Shown here piece after piece: positions 41,815 through 52,512 of a stretch of DNA of 64,000 nucleotides (the first letter of the stretch is position 1; each line of letters opens with the position of its first letter). This stretch comes from Sorghum bicolor (lineage: Eukaryota > Streptophyta > Magnoliopsida > Poales > Poaceae), in the NCBI RefSeq assembly GCF_000003195.3, contig NC_012879.2, positions 22,726,844 to 22,790,843 of the forward strand. Reading direction: 5' to 3'. The notes under the pieces were generated by a model. That model was not told where the DNA came from and made no database searches. It saw only the letters and a program-made list of their open reading frames with translations. The position numbers were made by a program, and so were the translations under genes.

Positions 41815-44115
41815 ATGGCCAAGTCACTCCGCGAGTACTCCACCCCCGTTGTTGCCAACATGCCCGTTGGGCCCGCTGTCAATATCGGGACTGGAAACTT
41901 TGAACTCCGCACTGGCCTGCTGACAATAGTGTAGGTGAACCAATTCTGTGGCTCGCCAAGTGAGGACACGAACGCACACCTGTAGAACTTCCTTGAGCTG
42001 TGCGAAACCATCATTATTAAGGATGTCGCACCTGACAGCATCAAGCTCTGTTTGTTTCCTTTCTCCCTCTCGGGGAAAGCGAAGCAATGGTTCTATCAAA
42101 GTAAGGAAGCAGTCGACACATGGAACAAATGCGCCGCAGCGTTCCTTGCCAAGTTCTTCCCCATGAGCAAAACAAATGCTCTTAGGGGAAAGATATCAAA
42201 CTTCCAGCAATCTTCACTCGAGTCCATTCCTGAGGCTTGGGAAAGGCTCCGGGAATATATCCGGGCTTGCCCTCACCACGGAATGGAAGGATGGCTCGTG
42301 CTACAGAACTTCTATGAAGGCCTCACGACCATGTGCAAGGGGCACGTCGATGCCGCAGCTGGAGGTGCATTCCTCTCCCTTACCATCACTGAGGCCACAA
42401 CCCTCATCGTGAAGATGGTGGCTAACTAGAGTTGGGGAGAGGAACGCAAGACACAAAAAGGCATGCATACTGTCAAGGAGACGGATTTGCTTGCCGCAAA
42501 AATAGACATACTCATGAAGAGGTTGGAAGGACGTGCCACCGATCCAGCTACCGGCACTGTCTAGGCCATAGACTCACACATGACGTGTGAGGACTGTGGA
42601 AATGTTGGCCACATGGGGAACAATTGTCCTAAAACCTAGGAAGATGCTGCATTCATCAACAACGGGTTTCACCAACAACAACAGCAAGGTAATGGGTGGA
42701 ACAACCAAAATCGCCGCCAAGGTAACTCCTTGTTTAACTCAGGCTTTAGTTCTTCCCAGCCTTCGCTTAAAGATCTTGTTCTTGGTCAGGCCAAGATAAA
42801 TGAAAACCTTGTTAAAAAGCTTGCCTTGAATGATAAAATGTTTGAAAACATAAACACCAAGCTTGATGGCCTGACCACCTCGTTTAAAGAACATGCGTCT
42901 TTCAATAAAAGAGTAATGTCCCAGATAGATCAGCTTGCTTCTGCTGCTAAGTCTGCTACTGGTGTTGAAAATGTTAGTTCGGTGACCACGAGAGGGGGTA
43001 AGACCACTCGTGATCCACCAAACCCAAACCATTGTATAGCTAAGACTCCGCATCAACAAGAACAAATATCTGCTGAGCCCGTTGATCCTCAAGACGAATC
43101 ATCAGATGAGGAACCGACTCCAGAAGTTTATGGGGACACCATGATGCTTCCTTTCTCCACCAGGTGGAGGAAGAAGAAGAAGGACGGAGAAGAGCAATTT
43201 CTCTGCTTCGTGGAAATGGTCGAGAAGACAAACGTCAGCGTCCCGCTGATGGATGTCTTGCACATACCATCCTATGCTAAGTTTATCAAGGATATCATCA
43301 ACAACAAGCAGCCATTACCCTCCGCAGAAGTCGTCAAGCTGACAGAAGAGTGTAGCGCAGCTATACTCAACCATCTACCTGAGAAGAAGCAAGATCCTGG
43401 GTGCCCCACAATTACATGCTCAATAGGCACCCAACATTTTGTTCATGCCTTATGTGATCTTGGGGCGAGTGTGAGCGTCATACCGAAATCAGTCTTTGAT
43501 AGGCTAAACTTCACCAACTTGGAACCAACCAACCTGACACTCCAGTTAGCGGACTCGTCAGTTCGGTACCCAGCAGGGATTGCCCAAGACATCCCTGTCA
43601 AGATCCGAGGATATTACGTCCCCGTGGATTTTGTGGTGTTAAATATGGAACTCACCAAATAGACACCACAAATTGATGTGGGAGCCGGAGAAATCCGCTT
43701 CAACATTAATGGCCAAGAAGAGAAGTTCGAATTCAGGCCACACCGTCAAGAATCCTGCAACATGATACGCCTCCGCTACGGGCCAAATCCTTAAGGCATC
43801 AGGGAAGTTGAGATCCAGCCCCAACTTCTGAAAAACTTATCAAAAATATCAAAACAAAAGCTGGAGCCAAAGCAAAAGGCGGCTCCTAAAAAGAATAAAA
43901 AGGAGCAGAAAAAGAAAGAAGATCCTAAAAAGAAAATCCAAGAAAAGAGGGACGAAGTCCCCAAACCCTCACAAAAGAAGACAGTGTTGAAGGTAAAAGA
44001 AAAAGTTGAACAAACCGCCACACTGCCCAAGGTGATCCACCTAGAATGGAAGCCCAAAGTGGTCCAACCATCTCCTCCTCCCAAGACGGATGAGCCATCA
44101 TCAAGCAAACAGTGA
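41815..44115 (+). pseudogene. Gag-protease of element G, one frame with seven in-frame stops
   Basis: From the ATG at 41815 (MAKSLREYSTPVV) a single frame runs to TGA at 44113-44115 without a frameshift. It is broken by TAG at 41932, 41983, 42427, 42562, 42637 and 43660 and TAA at 43792. Domains in order: a capsid domain (LCLFPFSLSGKAKQWFY); a zinc knuckle CEDCGNVGHMGNNC near 42587-42628 (C-x2-C-x4-H-x4-C); a protease with ALCDLGASVSVIP; and a lysine-rich tail (about 43860-43990). The second protease motif (ILGRPF in A) is missing through an in-phase deletion at about 43662. At three of the TAG sites element A has glutamine. It is non-functional as read. Confidence 0.85.
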
Positions 44116-44251
44116 TGGGAGAAAAGTCCGACTCCACGGACTATAAAGATGAGCCTTTGCCGAAGGTAAATCGGTATTTATCCCTTTTGTTTTCTAATAA
44201 ATGTTTTTAATAAATCTTATCCATCACATGTCTCTCAAATATATATATATA
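44116..44251 (+). other. Spacer of element G up to the F insertion
   Basis: Non-coding; shares GGTAAATCGGTATTTA with element A after its gag stop. It ends in an AT dinucleotide run; ATATA (44247-44251) is one copy of the F target duplication. Confidence 0.65.
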
Positions 44252-47200
44252 TGTAACAATCCTAGTGTTAGATTGCATGTTAACCATGAGCATTGCATCA
44301 ACATAAGCATCACCATGCTCATTCATAAGCATCAACATGATCACATGTCATCTTATGTATACCATGTATGATTGAATTGCTTGTGTGACTTGATATGAGT
44401 GATAATAATGAAGTGACCAATGCATATAAGTGTACATTGTCTTCCAAAATACTTTAATCATGTTTAGAATAACATTTTGAACAAAGTTCATGTTGGAGGT
44501 TTTGGGCAAAAATGCCCCTAAGTCGTGGTTAACCCTAGGTTGACCTAATTGAGCCTCTAGACCTCTTTTCAAAGATGTTTTGTGAAACTGGTGGTAGATA
44601 CCTTGCATGTAAAGGACGCCTAAAACAAAGTTGTAGTAAATTTCATAAGCTACAAAAGTTATGTTGATGACTTTTTATGAAAATGCCTGGAACACATTCG
44701 AAATGAGCTCACAAGGCAAAAATCAGGGTTGATTCCACACTTAGCCAAATTTGCCTAAGTCAAAGTCGACACAGTTTCGAGGTAGTGTACCTGGGAGCTT
44801 TGTAGTTTGAAATCCAAGCTGAACCAGACTTCGATCCTTTAAGCAAACCTGAAGAACTTCGATCCTTTCAGTCACCATGATCGGGCAATTTAGGAACCGA
44901 TTCAGTTCGGACAGAACTCACCCACCGCCGCGTGTCCGGCCACCTGTCGCCCGTACGCCGTAGATGACCCCTCCTGTCAGCTCCCACGACGTCCACAAGC
45001 CGCCACGCATCGAGTGGACGCCTTAGACACACCATTCACCCGACCAGTGCTCCACACTGCGCCCGCCATCGTCCTCGGCGAGCTCCGCCGCACTTCGTCG
45101 AGCTCTCCCAACCGCTCCACCGCGTCTCCGGCCAAGCCAGCGCGCCCAGAGCTCCGCCTCGACGTCCTCTACCTTGACGTCCACTTCTATCCCTTAGCCG
45201 AGCACTGGTGAGGCCGCATTGTCAACTCCGTCGCGAGCTCCACCTCACCGGAGTTCGCAGAGATCACCGGCAACGTGGCCAGACCTCTCTGGTTCACCTC
45301 TGGCCGTGATTCTTCTTCCTGTAGCTTCGCCTTGAGTCACTCTTGCTCTCCGCAACGTCTACCGCGTCGCGGTTGCCCAGGTTCGCTGGCGTAATGCCGC
45401 GCAGCACCGCCGCTCCGCCATTCGCGACGGCGAGCACCCTAGAGGCCAGTAGAGCACGAGTAAAGTAGGTCAACGAGTTCGCCATGAGGAGAGGAACACG
45501 TAGATGCCCTTTGTTTCCCCGAAGACCTCGCCGTCGTCGAGTTCCACCGGCGACGAGCTCTCCCCTGTCTCTGTCTCTCTGTCGCGTGGGTCCCGTCTGT
45601 CAGCAGACCGCACCTGTTAGTCTCTCTCTCTCTCACACATCTCCCGTTCACTGTGTAGCAGATTCTGTGATGTTTTTGAAAAATTAATAACTCAAGTTTT
45701 ACAGATCCAAATGGAGTGATTCCAATTTTGCTAGGTTCCTGTGTTAATCTAGTTTTTATTAAAAATATGAAACATGCCATGTTTTCGTAGAAATAAATAG
45801 ATATGATTTAATCTTGATTAAATAGGCGGTAATTATATCTTGTGATCTGTGGATCTGATGGCCATGCAAATTTAGGATGTTGTTACTTATGACATGACTA
45901 GGCTCTGATAAAATTGTCATGATTTTTGGATGTCTGTTAATGGAGTTATAAATATTTCTTGTTTAAATAGGAGACTCTTGTGGTATTTTTAGTAAATAGA
46001 TTATAACTCCTTTTATGGTGAAACTTTCTGAGTATTGTACTCATGTGTAAACAAAGCTAAGAAAAATCTGAAATCTGTTGTTTGACACTATTTAATAAGG
46101 TTTCACATTTATGCCTTTAATGCCATTGCTAGCTTGTTATTTTTGTATCTCACAATGTGCATGTGCAAGTGCCCTGTAACTTTTACAGTGAACTGGTGGT
46201 AGTCTAAATAGCTTGCTGTAATTTTCTTAGAATTTTTGGAGCACTTGTGATATATGTTCCTTAAATCATCTTAATAATTAAATAAATAAAAAAGGTGATG
46301 ATGGAAATGAGTTTAACCCTTACCATGATGTTTACTGGTGTTCCTTAGACATGTTCTATCTACTAGTGCATTTGGTTTGAACCAATGTTAAATTCTTAAT
46401 ATGTGTAAAATATTATTTTTGCTAATTATGTCTTTCCTAGAGCATTTCTGTGTAGCTGATATCAATTGCTTAAGAACTAGTTGAAGATGATAACAAACTT
46501 GTAGCTAACTTACTTATCTACTTCATGTCCAAATTTCATGACATTTGGCTGAGTAGATTAAAAGTTATGAATGTTACAATTAGCTGCTGCGAAATGCTTG
46601 CTCTCTGGATTTTCCAGGACAGCCAGCACACTTTGCCTGTTTCAACCTGTTTTCGTGGGAAATCATTCTGGGATGTCTACAAGTGAACTGTAGAAAATTT
46701 GTTAAGCTTTCCAGAAAGTATCTACTTGCTTAGTTTAGACCACTGGTGCCTAAGTTATGACTGAAACTTGTGACTAGCTAATCTGCCCATGACACCAGTG
46801 GCTAAGTGTGAGGAGCTAAGGTCGATTAGCTTGTCTAGTTAGCCTCTCTACCAGAGAAGAAGTATGCACTTACTTGTTTATCTGTGATTCACTTAATTTT
46901 AGGAGCTTGTGCTAATGTTTGCACCTTGCTATGTGCTCCTTGGCTCAGCATCATGACATATTGCATCTTATGTGCATTCCCTATGTTTACCACCTTATCA
47001 TGCATACTCTAGGTGTACCCAAAGGCGTGACGGTCTTGGAGTACGAGCTGTCCGAGCCGGAGGAACAGCAAGGGGAGCCACCTCAAGGAGCTGAGGAGGA
47101 GGATCTGCCAGAGTGTCCCGACCACCGCCCGTCCACCTACGTTGAAGGAAACCCCCGGAGCATTATAAGCCTCCTACTATCTTTGTTATCATGTCCAGCT

Positions 47201-48645
47201 ATCAATTAACTATGGTTATGTATTGTTGCATTAAGTGTTAGGCGTTGATATGACACTCTTGCTGCATAATGACTACCTGGTCCACCTTATACCTTGCCTA
47301 AGTAGGTCCAGGGTCGAAATGATGCTTAGCTCGGTAGAAGCCAGGTGATTTCCTGTCACCTACGAGAGATAGGTGGATACTGAATCACGGTTGGCTATAT
47401 TTGCTATCGTGGAAATAACCATGTGCTAATAATGAACTTGAGACCGGGTGAGATGACGATAGTGCAACAACAAGGCATGGAGGTCTTGGGTGTGAATCTA
47501 TCCCCGTCTGCGTCGTTTAAGGACCGATACGTTGTACGTCCTTGTGTCATGTTGAACGCATGCCTAACACTTAGCTGGCCGGATAAGTCATTCCGACCGC
47601 GAAGCCTACGAGTGCATCTCCGGCCAGATACCCCGTTCGGTTTAAGTGTGCACCCCGGTTGGTAGCAAGGATGTGTGGGGAGTCAATGGCGTAAGACCGA
47701 GGTGTCAGGTTAGAGTCCTGACCCTGGCAGATTGGCGGTCCCTGGGGGTGCGGCGCTGTACGGACCCGAGAATTGGTCCGGAGTTGTGCTAAAGGTGATC
47801 TGAGCTACCCTCATGAAGTATGCTCGGGTGAGTGCTAGGAATACCCCTCCAGCAGGATAGGAATCGATTCAAATCACGGTCTCTCCCAGATAGTGAGAAC
47901 TTGACTCGAGCAGCGGCAACGTAGAACTCACTAAATAAACTTGATGGTTATAATGAGAATGTTGATAGCTATGTGATAATCCGGATATGGTTATTATTGT
48001 GATGCTTAAGTACTCAAGTGTATGCTTAGAACAGGTGCTAATCTAGTTGATAGTTGTTAGGTAATGAACCTGCTGCTGAAATGTTATAAATGGGTTACTT
48101 ACAACTAAAGCTTTTTATGCAAAAAGGTGAGTCAAACCAGTCCACAAAGATCAGCCTTGCATACTCCTTGGTGTCACTTTATTTTTAGTTTATGACGGGT
48201 AAGTCTAGCTGTGTACATTCTCGTACTCAGGGTTTTATTTACCCTTGTTGCAGATGATGTTGTTTACCACGGCTACTGTGCTAACTGTCATCATCCGGCT
48301 GCGGAGGATGAATAGATCATGGGCATGATCACCTCCTTTATCTTCGGTTATGCTTTTGTGGGTTTGACTATGAAGCTGGCATGTAATTAAACTAGGTGTG
48401 TGATGTTTCCAAAACTACTTTTCTTCCGCTACTGAACTGGTTTGTAATAACATGTTTAAAACTCTGATGTGTTGTAAAACTATGTTCTGTGATGAATGTA
48501 TGTAATCTGTGATGGCGATGCTTGGTCATGTACGATCTTGGTTCTATGTTGGTTGAATCGAGGTCTCTTAAGATTTCGTCGGACTACCAGGTTTATATGG
48601 GTTCAAGTCCATTGGCTTGACTGCTTTGTGGTCGCTAATTCACTT
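44252..48645 (+). mobile_element. 5' LTR of element F (3' terminus not recognisable)
   Basis: It starts TGTAACAATCC and aligns with the 3' LTR (55288-59805) up to about GTCGCTAATTCACTT at 48645. The last 35 bases of the LTR, including the GGACGGTTCTGTTACA end, are not found, nor is a primer-binding site after it. It lacks about 85 bp present in the other copy near 55880-55970. A GC-rich block lies at about 44930-45600. A small acidic frame (about 47010-47150) occurs in both LTRs. Confidence 0.8.
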
Positions 48646-49556
48646 AAGCATTTAACCATCACAGATGTATTTAAAAACGAATGAATTTGTTTTCTCAAAC
48701 TAATTGGCAAACTATACTATACATAGGGCTGTTTTAAAAATGTTTCAATAACATATACCATGCCAGTGGTCATACCCTTTATGCCCGCTTAAGGACTTCT
48801 AGGTGGCTTAATATTACTAACATGGGGGTTTTCCTTTCGTCGTCCATATGGCGTGCAATAATATGGATGCCACTTACTTAAGTGGCAATGAATGGATCAT
48901 ATACCTCTATGCCATGGTAAGCAATGTTGTTTTCTTTCGTCGTCCATACGGCGTGAAATTGTATGTATGCCACTTACTTGAGTGGTAATGTATGGATCTA
49001 TATGCCTCTACGCTACGTTAAGTGTGAGCTGTGAGAGCATGACCGTCCAACCGTCGGTCTAGGAGAGTGTTAGTTGTGGTTACTGGAATATTTACATGTT
49101 GCACACATGTATTTATGAATGTACTTAATTGTGGGTAGTAGGTGCAGCCATATATACATGTTTTATGTATATATGGGTGTGTCCCAAATGGGTAGTGTGC
49201 TGCGATATATGTTCGGCAATATATATTGGAGTACCTAGCTTGAATTTAGATGATTGGATTTTCATTTCTGCTTATATACTCTTGTGGGGTTGGGCTGAAA
49301 TAAAATTTTCTGCAGGTACACTAACAACGAAACGTGTAGACCGTGTAATTGCGTATAAAGAGTACACGTATGTATGCTATCGACTATACCGTTAGAACTT
49401 TCTTCTAGGAAGGGTAAGGACGTATGGAACGTGCATGCATCATGAATTATTCATACATTCCTTATGCACTACTCAATTCTTATAATTCTGAAACTATATT
49501 TAATTATCTTCCTTTGTAATTAATCTCCCTTACTTAAGTTGTGGTCTTTCCTACAG
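48646..49556 (+). other. Leader of element F, with 100-bp tandem repeat
   Basis: This is non-coding sequence between the LTR and the first ORF. It contains two tandem units with exact 100-base spacing (from about 48829 and 48929), each including CTTTCGTCGTCCATA. The first carries a perfect 18-base palindrome GCCACTTACTTAAGTGGC (48869-48886). The region ends with TTTCCTACAG, a good splice acceptor, right before ATG. No tRNA-complementary primer site was found. Confidence 0.65.
48829..49020 (+). repeat. Two-copy tandem repeat (period 100) in F leader
   Basis: Units share TTTCGTCGTCCATA, GCCACTTACTT and AGTGG motifs with moderate divergence. Each unit centres on a palindrome, perfect in unit one (48869-48886) and decayed in unit two (48969-48986). 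Confidence 0.75.
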
Positions 49557-50485
49557 ATGGCAGCCCCACATGCAAGTGAGACTTTTCTCGACATGTTTGG
49601 CACTCCTACTTTGTTGTGGAGGGTGCTGAGTTCAGTGGGATATGAGGAACCACCTCACTACACTTGGACAGAAGCCGAGCATGCAGGATCTTTACCTTGG
49701 GTAGATGTCCAAACTACAGTTCCCCCTTGTCCAAACAACCCACAGTGGCTAGGATGGATAGTAGAGTCCGATGGTCAAACTCCTTGGGAGGGTGCCCAAG
49801 TAGCAACTTTAGAAGTGCTGTTGGAAATATGCCAAGACTATGGGGATGAGCTAATTAATGGCCCAGCTGGATCATTTCCTAGAGTGAGTGTGACTGACAC
49901 TTTTGTGTCCCAGATAGGAACTGAGCCTCTAGAGATGAGAGAAACCATACTAGGATATAGCTCTAGCCCTGCTATGAGTGCCATGTTGGCGGTAGTTAAG
50001 CTGTACTACGTACGCCAAGACACCTACATAGAAGCCATGCTAGCGCTCCAGCAAGCTCAAGTTGGGCAGCGCAAACTGCGCAAGCGCGTGCGCAAGCACC
50101 GCAAGGCCGTTAGCGATGCACAAGCTGAAATTTAAAACTATCATACCGCTTTGCAAGCCCACCGCAACCAAGTTGAAAATGCAGTTAGAGAGCGCAATGA
50201 GGCACAAGCTCGCATGATGCAAATGACTAGAGAGCGGGATGAGGCTATGCGCTTGGCTGAAAATAGAGAAGCTGCTAGAGTTAAGTTAGAGCTTTGTTCC
50301 ATGCTGATATTAGAGAGGAAGAGCTGATCACTAGGATTGCTGAGCTGCAGCTAGATGTCCATCGCCTAAATAATATTATAAATCCTATCCCACACCCTGT
50401 TCCCTTTAATCATGAAGAAGCCCCCAGTGAGGAAGATCAGGATGATTTCATCATTTCTAATGGAGAATCCGAGGAAGATATGTAG
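49557..50485 (+). pseudogene. Upstream coiled-coil ORF of element F
   Basis: The ATG at 49557 follows CTACAG directly. The first part (about 190 codons) is globular, starts MAAPHASETFLDMFGTP and has Trp-rich stretches such as WLGWIVESDGQTPWEGA. It passes into a long Arg/Glu/Ala-rich coiled-coil region (LRKRVRKHRKAVSDAQAEI, then further repeats after a TAA near 50134). A frameshift near 50300 leads to an acidic end (EEAPSEEDQDDF) and a stop at 50485. It is not gag, which begins separately at 50887. I do not recognise the family with certainty; extra ORFs before gag are reported in some Tekay-type grass elements. It is broken here by one stop and one shift. Confidence 0.65.
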
Positions 50486-50886
50486 CCTAGCAATGATTTC
50501 CATGCTCATGTATCAGTTTCCATCTCTTTATGTAATGGACATGTAATCTGAATTTCGGCTGAAACTCTATGTATTTGGCCATGATGCCTCTTTCCTGTAA
50601 GACTTAAGTTGTGGCAATGACTCTATGTAACCCTATGTACTTATTTGTGATGCTCCATGTTCATGTTGAGCTTAAATAATTGTCGGCATTGCCTTTAATC
50701 CTTGTGAAATGTGGTTGTGAATGATCGCGAGAATAACCAGTGTCGTGGATGATATTCCTTGTTGTACATGGATTATTGTTCCTTGTATGATGTGAATTTA
50801 CTTCATTAAATTCCGTATGGCATCAATCGAGATTCATGGCAATTATATCTGTTATCTAAAACGTTCACTTGGTATGCCTTGTGCAG
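50486..50886 (+). other. Spacer between the upstream ORF and gag of F
   Basis: AT-rich and non-coding. It ends in CTTGTGCAG immediately before the gag ATG, a second splice-acceptor-like junction. Confidence 0.55.
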
Positions 50887-52512
50887 ATGGCTCGCAATAC
50901 TCGCTCCGATCACAATGAGGTGCCGCCGCCACCACCTCCTCCCCTGCCTACGCCTGCTGAGCTCCTAGCAACTCTTGTTGTGGGCCAGCGGATGCTCAAT
51001 GAAGCTATGCAGACTATGGCACAGCAGAACCGGGGTGGTCACCATGCCCGCCAAGGCGGAGAAGCGAATCAGAATAGCAACTTCAAGGATTTTTAGGACA
51101 CGAAGCCACCGGTTTTCAAGGAGGCCGTTGAACCTCTGAAGCTGATGAATGGCTTAACACTTTAGAGCAGAAGTTTTGCTTGTTGAGGGTGACGGAAGAA
51201 TTGAAGGCGGAGTATGCGGCACACCAATTGGAAGGCAAAGCAGGTGTCTGGTGGACTCACTATAGGACCAGCTTGCCTGCCAATGCTGTGGTAACCTGAG
51301 ATCAGTTCAAAACTGCTTTCAGGAACACTTATATTCCGCAAGGCTTAATGACTATCAAGCGTACCGAGTTCATGAACCTGACTCAGGGCACTAAAAGCTT
51401 GACTGAGTATCTTCATGCTTTCAATAATTTGTCTCGCTATGCTCCTGAATTTGTTGATACGGAGGCCAAGAAACTTGCTAGCTTCAAGAGAGGGCTTGGG
51501 CCTAAACTGTCCAAGAACATGGCTGGAAACAAGAGCACCACCTTCAATGAGTTTGTGAGTGATACGTTGACCCAGGAGAACTCCAATGCTGTTTATGCCG
51601 CGTCCAAGAACTGCAAGAGGGCTTATGAGGCAGGTGCTTCGCAGTCCAAGGCTCCGGTGACAAGCAAGCCGGCCTATCGCCAGCCCAATGCTGTGACAAG
51701 GTACAGGCCGCCGCAGAAGAAGTCGAATGTGAAGATAGGAGTTCGCAAGTCCTTCACAGTTACTCTCCCTAGGGGTGCTACAGGTCAAGTAGGTCCCAAG
51801 ACTCCCCCTGATAACCGTCCCTGCTTTAACTGCAAACAAGTCGTTCACTGGGCGAGGGATTGCCCTTATCCCAAGAGCAATTCTACAGCGGGAGGTAATA
51901 ACCGTACTGGCCGAGTGCACTATACCACTATCAAAGAAATCCCTGAAGGTGAAGTGGTCACCGCAGTTGTCTTGTTTGATTCTGGAGCTTTGCATTCATT
52001 TATGAGCCAAGCATTTGCATCTAAGCATGGACAGCATGTAGTTGATCTTGACAATGGCAAATTTTGCATTAGTGCTGCCGGGAATCAAATTTCCGCCAAC
52101 CAATTAGTGAAGGATGTGAATATTGCTATTGAAGGTCGTAACTTTTCAGCAAATCTTGTAATTTTGCTGGGCTTGGGCATAGATGTGATATTGGGAATGA
52201 ATTGGATGAGTAATAATGGGGTATTAATAGATACCTCAACGAGGGTAGTCATGTTGCGGGAGCCTGATAGCAAAGAAGCCTTCTTAGTCCAACTCCCCAA
52301 AAATGATGACATTCGTCACGCTGCTAATGCTATCAGACCACTCACTGTGGCAGAGATTCCTGTAGTGTGTGAGTTTCCGGATGTCTTTCTAGAGGATCTG
52401 CCTAGGTTGCCTCCGGATAGAGACATAGAGTTTAAAATTGATCTAATTCCGGGTACCGCGCCTATCTCTAGAAGGCCATATCGAATGCCACCCAATGAAT
52501 TGGCAGAATAAA
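50887..52512 (+). pseudogene. Gag and protease of element F
   Basis: Gag starts MARNTRSDHNEVPPPPPPPL. The capsid domain (AHQLEGKAGVWWTHYRT; ATLE-like and LTEYLHAFNNLSRYAP blocks) is broken by a TAG at about 51094, a single-base shift near 51140 and a TGA at 51297-51299. A zinc knuckle CFNCKQVVHWARDC lies near 51823-51864, and a protease with active site VLFDSGALHSFMS near 51968-52006 (D-S-G, intact). The protease-to-RT linker has FPDVFLEDLPRLPP and ends in TAA at about 52510, after which RT continues in phase. The order and motifs fit Tekay/Del chromoviruses. Confidence 0.88.

Noticed and set aside
41815..44115. Nuclear TAG recoding as glutamine in G
   Set aside because: Plant nuclear genes use the standard code, and A shows Gln codons at the same sites; CHG deamination explains the pattern.
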